Program-made: the position numbers and the translations under genes
Notes under the pieces: generated by a model
What the model saw: only the letters and a program-made list of their open reading frames with translations
Database searches by the model: none
Told to the model about the DNA's origin: nothing
Source: a virus
Strand: one strand, 5' to 3'
Virus record (IMG/VR): IMGVR_UViG_3300021961_000154
Location: 1-48,438 of that record
Length of the DNA stretch: 48,438 bases
In this document: piece after piece, positions 47,342 to 48,438 of the stretch
Position numbering within the stretch: position 1 is the first letter of the stretch
How the letters are laid out: each line of letters opens with the position of its first letter

Positions 47342-48436
47342 TTAGTAGTATCCAGCGTGTCTCACGGACCTAAACAGCTTCGGCTCATCTTTCATGTCCG
47401 AGTCCAGTGAAATAAAGTTGCCCTGCCTGAACCGCAGCAAGGCTTGTGTTGTCGTGTCAACAAAGTCGTCGTGCTCACCGACCGGGAACGCAGCAACCTC
47501 CTCGATCACCTCCCGCGCCCACCGTGTATCCGGTGCCCATACCTTACCACTAGCAAACAAATCAGCCACCGCGTTCACACGCACGTTCTTGTCGTTGCCT
47601 CGGCTGGGCGTGAACTCCTGCACCGGTATGCCCATGCGCCTGAACTCTTGGATCAACGGTGCACCAGCAGCCTTCTTCTCCACGATGAACGCATCCGGGT
47701 CCCACTCCATGTAGCTCTTGTACGCCTGCTGTTTTAGCTCCGGAAACTCCCAACGATCCTTGAACGCATCAAGCAGTATCAAGTGAGGCGTGTCATTGTC
47801 CTCTTCGTTGTACCACACACCCCACGTAGTGCAGGCGCTGTAGTCGTTTGTGGTCTTGGTGTCGTGCGCAGTATCCCACGACTGAATGATGAACTCACAG
47901 GCGGGCGGCTCTTCTGCTTCCCATATCCTCCAGTAGTCCCGCTTGATGACAGCGATACTGTCTGATGTCGGCTCCTGCTGATACTGGGCGTTCCAAAAGC
48001 GCGGATTGATCGTCGCCTTTGTCTTCATCAACTCTTCCAGCGGCCACTTCTCCGGCCACAACGGATTCCCCGAGGGCAGAATCGCCGGAAACTCCACCAC
48101 TTCCCACTGGTCCGCGTCGGGGTTACGCGCCTGATAGTCCACCAGCTTGGCCGTCAGATCAAGCTGACCCCAGCGTGTCATCACCACAATCACCGAGCCG
48201 CCCCACATCAAGCGCTGCCGGGGACCGGTCTGATACCAATTCCACGCCTGCTCAAACGGCAGCTTTGACCCGCTCTTCAAGTCCTGTTCCGAGTGGGGGT
48301 CGTCGATCACCAGCAGGTTTGCGCCTCGACCGGCCAGCGCACCGCCCACACCCACCGCGTAGTACTTGCCGCCCTTGCTGGTGTTCCAGCTACCCGCCCC
48401 TTTTTTGTCTTCCGCAAGCTTCGTGTTGGGGAAAAC
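47342..48436 (-). CDS. Terminase large subunit, N-terminus beyond window
   Basis: Packaging motor and nuclease. The frame is open to the right edge, and the Walker A motif is outside. In the 364-residue fragment, LLVIDDPHS (D45, D46) is Walker B and VMTRWGQLDLTAKL is the coupling motif. The RNase H-like nuclease has SWDTAHDTKTTNDYS with D188, FIVEKKAAG with E253 and HDDFVDTTTQALLRF with D323 and D327. The DxA...VEK...HDD layout matches terminase C-terminal nuclease domains. It opens the virion operon. Confidence 0.95.
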   Translation of the reverse strand, partial: VFPNTKLAEDKKGAGSWNTSKGGKYYAVGVGGALAGRGANLLVIDDPHSEQDLKSGSKLPFEQAWNWYQTGPRQRLMWGGSVIVVMTRWGQLDLTAKLVDYQARNPDADQWEVVEFPAILPSGNPLWPEKWPLEELMKTKATINPRFWNAQYQQEPTSDSIAVIKRDYWRIWEAEEPPACEFIIQSWDTAHDTKTTNDYSACTTWGVWYNEEDNDTPHLILLDAFKDRWEFPELKQQAYKSYMEWDPDAFIVEKKAAGAPLIQEFRRMGIPVQEFTPSRGNDKNVRVNAVADLFASGKVWAPDTRWAREVIEEVAAFPVGEHDDFVDTTTQALLRFRQGNFISLDSDMKDEPKLFRSVRHAGYY

Positions 48437-48438
48437 CT

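Noticed and set aside
1-48438. tRNA genes, CRISPR arrays, integrase or attachment sites
   Set aside because: None was recognised by eye on either strand; repeats found are protein-coding or single direct repeats, not spacer arrays.

Overview
The window is a contiguous piece of a tailed double-stranded DNA phage (Caudoviricetes), cut at both ends inside genes. It contains a family A DNA polymerase, a primase-helicase, a terminase, a portal, a Mu gpT-like major capsid protein, tail fibres and a lysis cassette. There are head-to-tail adaptor and hub genes but no tail sheath, tail tube series or tape-measure module, so a short-tailed (podovirus-like) particle is the best reading. The small-gene repertoire resembles environmental aquatic phages as I recall them. 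I see no integrase, phage RNA polymerase, tRNA, CRISPR array or host gene, so neither host nor lifestyle can be fixed from this window.

Left arm (1-9.8 kb, plus strand) is DNA metabolism. In order it holds: the 3' part of a DNA polymerase, an HExxH putative metallopeptidase, a PD-(D/E)XK nuclease with a probable Fe-S cluster, a zinc-binding small protein, a small HNH protein, a small unknown, a SNF2-like helicase, a coiled-coil protein, a candidate single-strand-binding protein, a helix-turn-helix protein, a 55-residue protein, a 971-residue primase-helicase fusion and a 63-residue protein.

Right arm (9.8-48.4 kb, minus strand, read from the right edge leftwards) is the virion and lysis module. 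It starts with terminase, portal, a small protein, a GroES-like protein, a candidate scaffold, two head proteins and the major capsid protein. A strong intrinsic terminator follows the capsid gene. Next come two head or decoration-type proteins, a glycosyltransferase, a cluster of small Lys/Gly-rich genes (36.1-39.3 kb) and head-tail adaptors. A fibre region (28.1-35.4 kb) with paralogues, a Gly-rich adhesin and a 14-copy repeat protein is followed by a lysis cassette (26.25-28.1 kb). The module ends with a tail hub and internal virion-type proteins, the last being a 2789-residue protein with a zincin motif. The two arms converge and overlap by 17 nt at 9794-9810.

The most unusual signal is a short motif, aromatic-[AK]-x-Gly-Gly followed one residue later by a small or aliphatic residue. 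It occurs in six separate minus-strand genes: three internal virion-type proteins and three members of the Lys/Gly-rich cluster. No feature I know explains it. The Lys/Gly-rich cluster, with its repeated RGKTKG motif and a gene pair that I recall as fused in algal viruses, is the best candidate for an undescribed virion-associated system.
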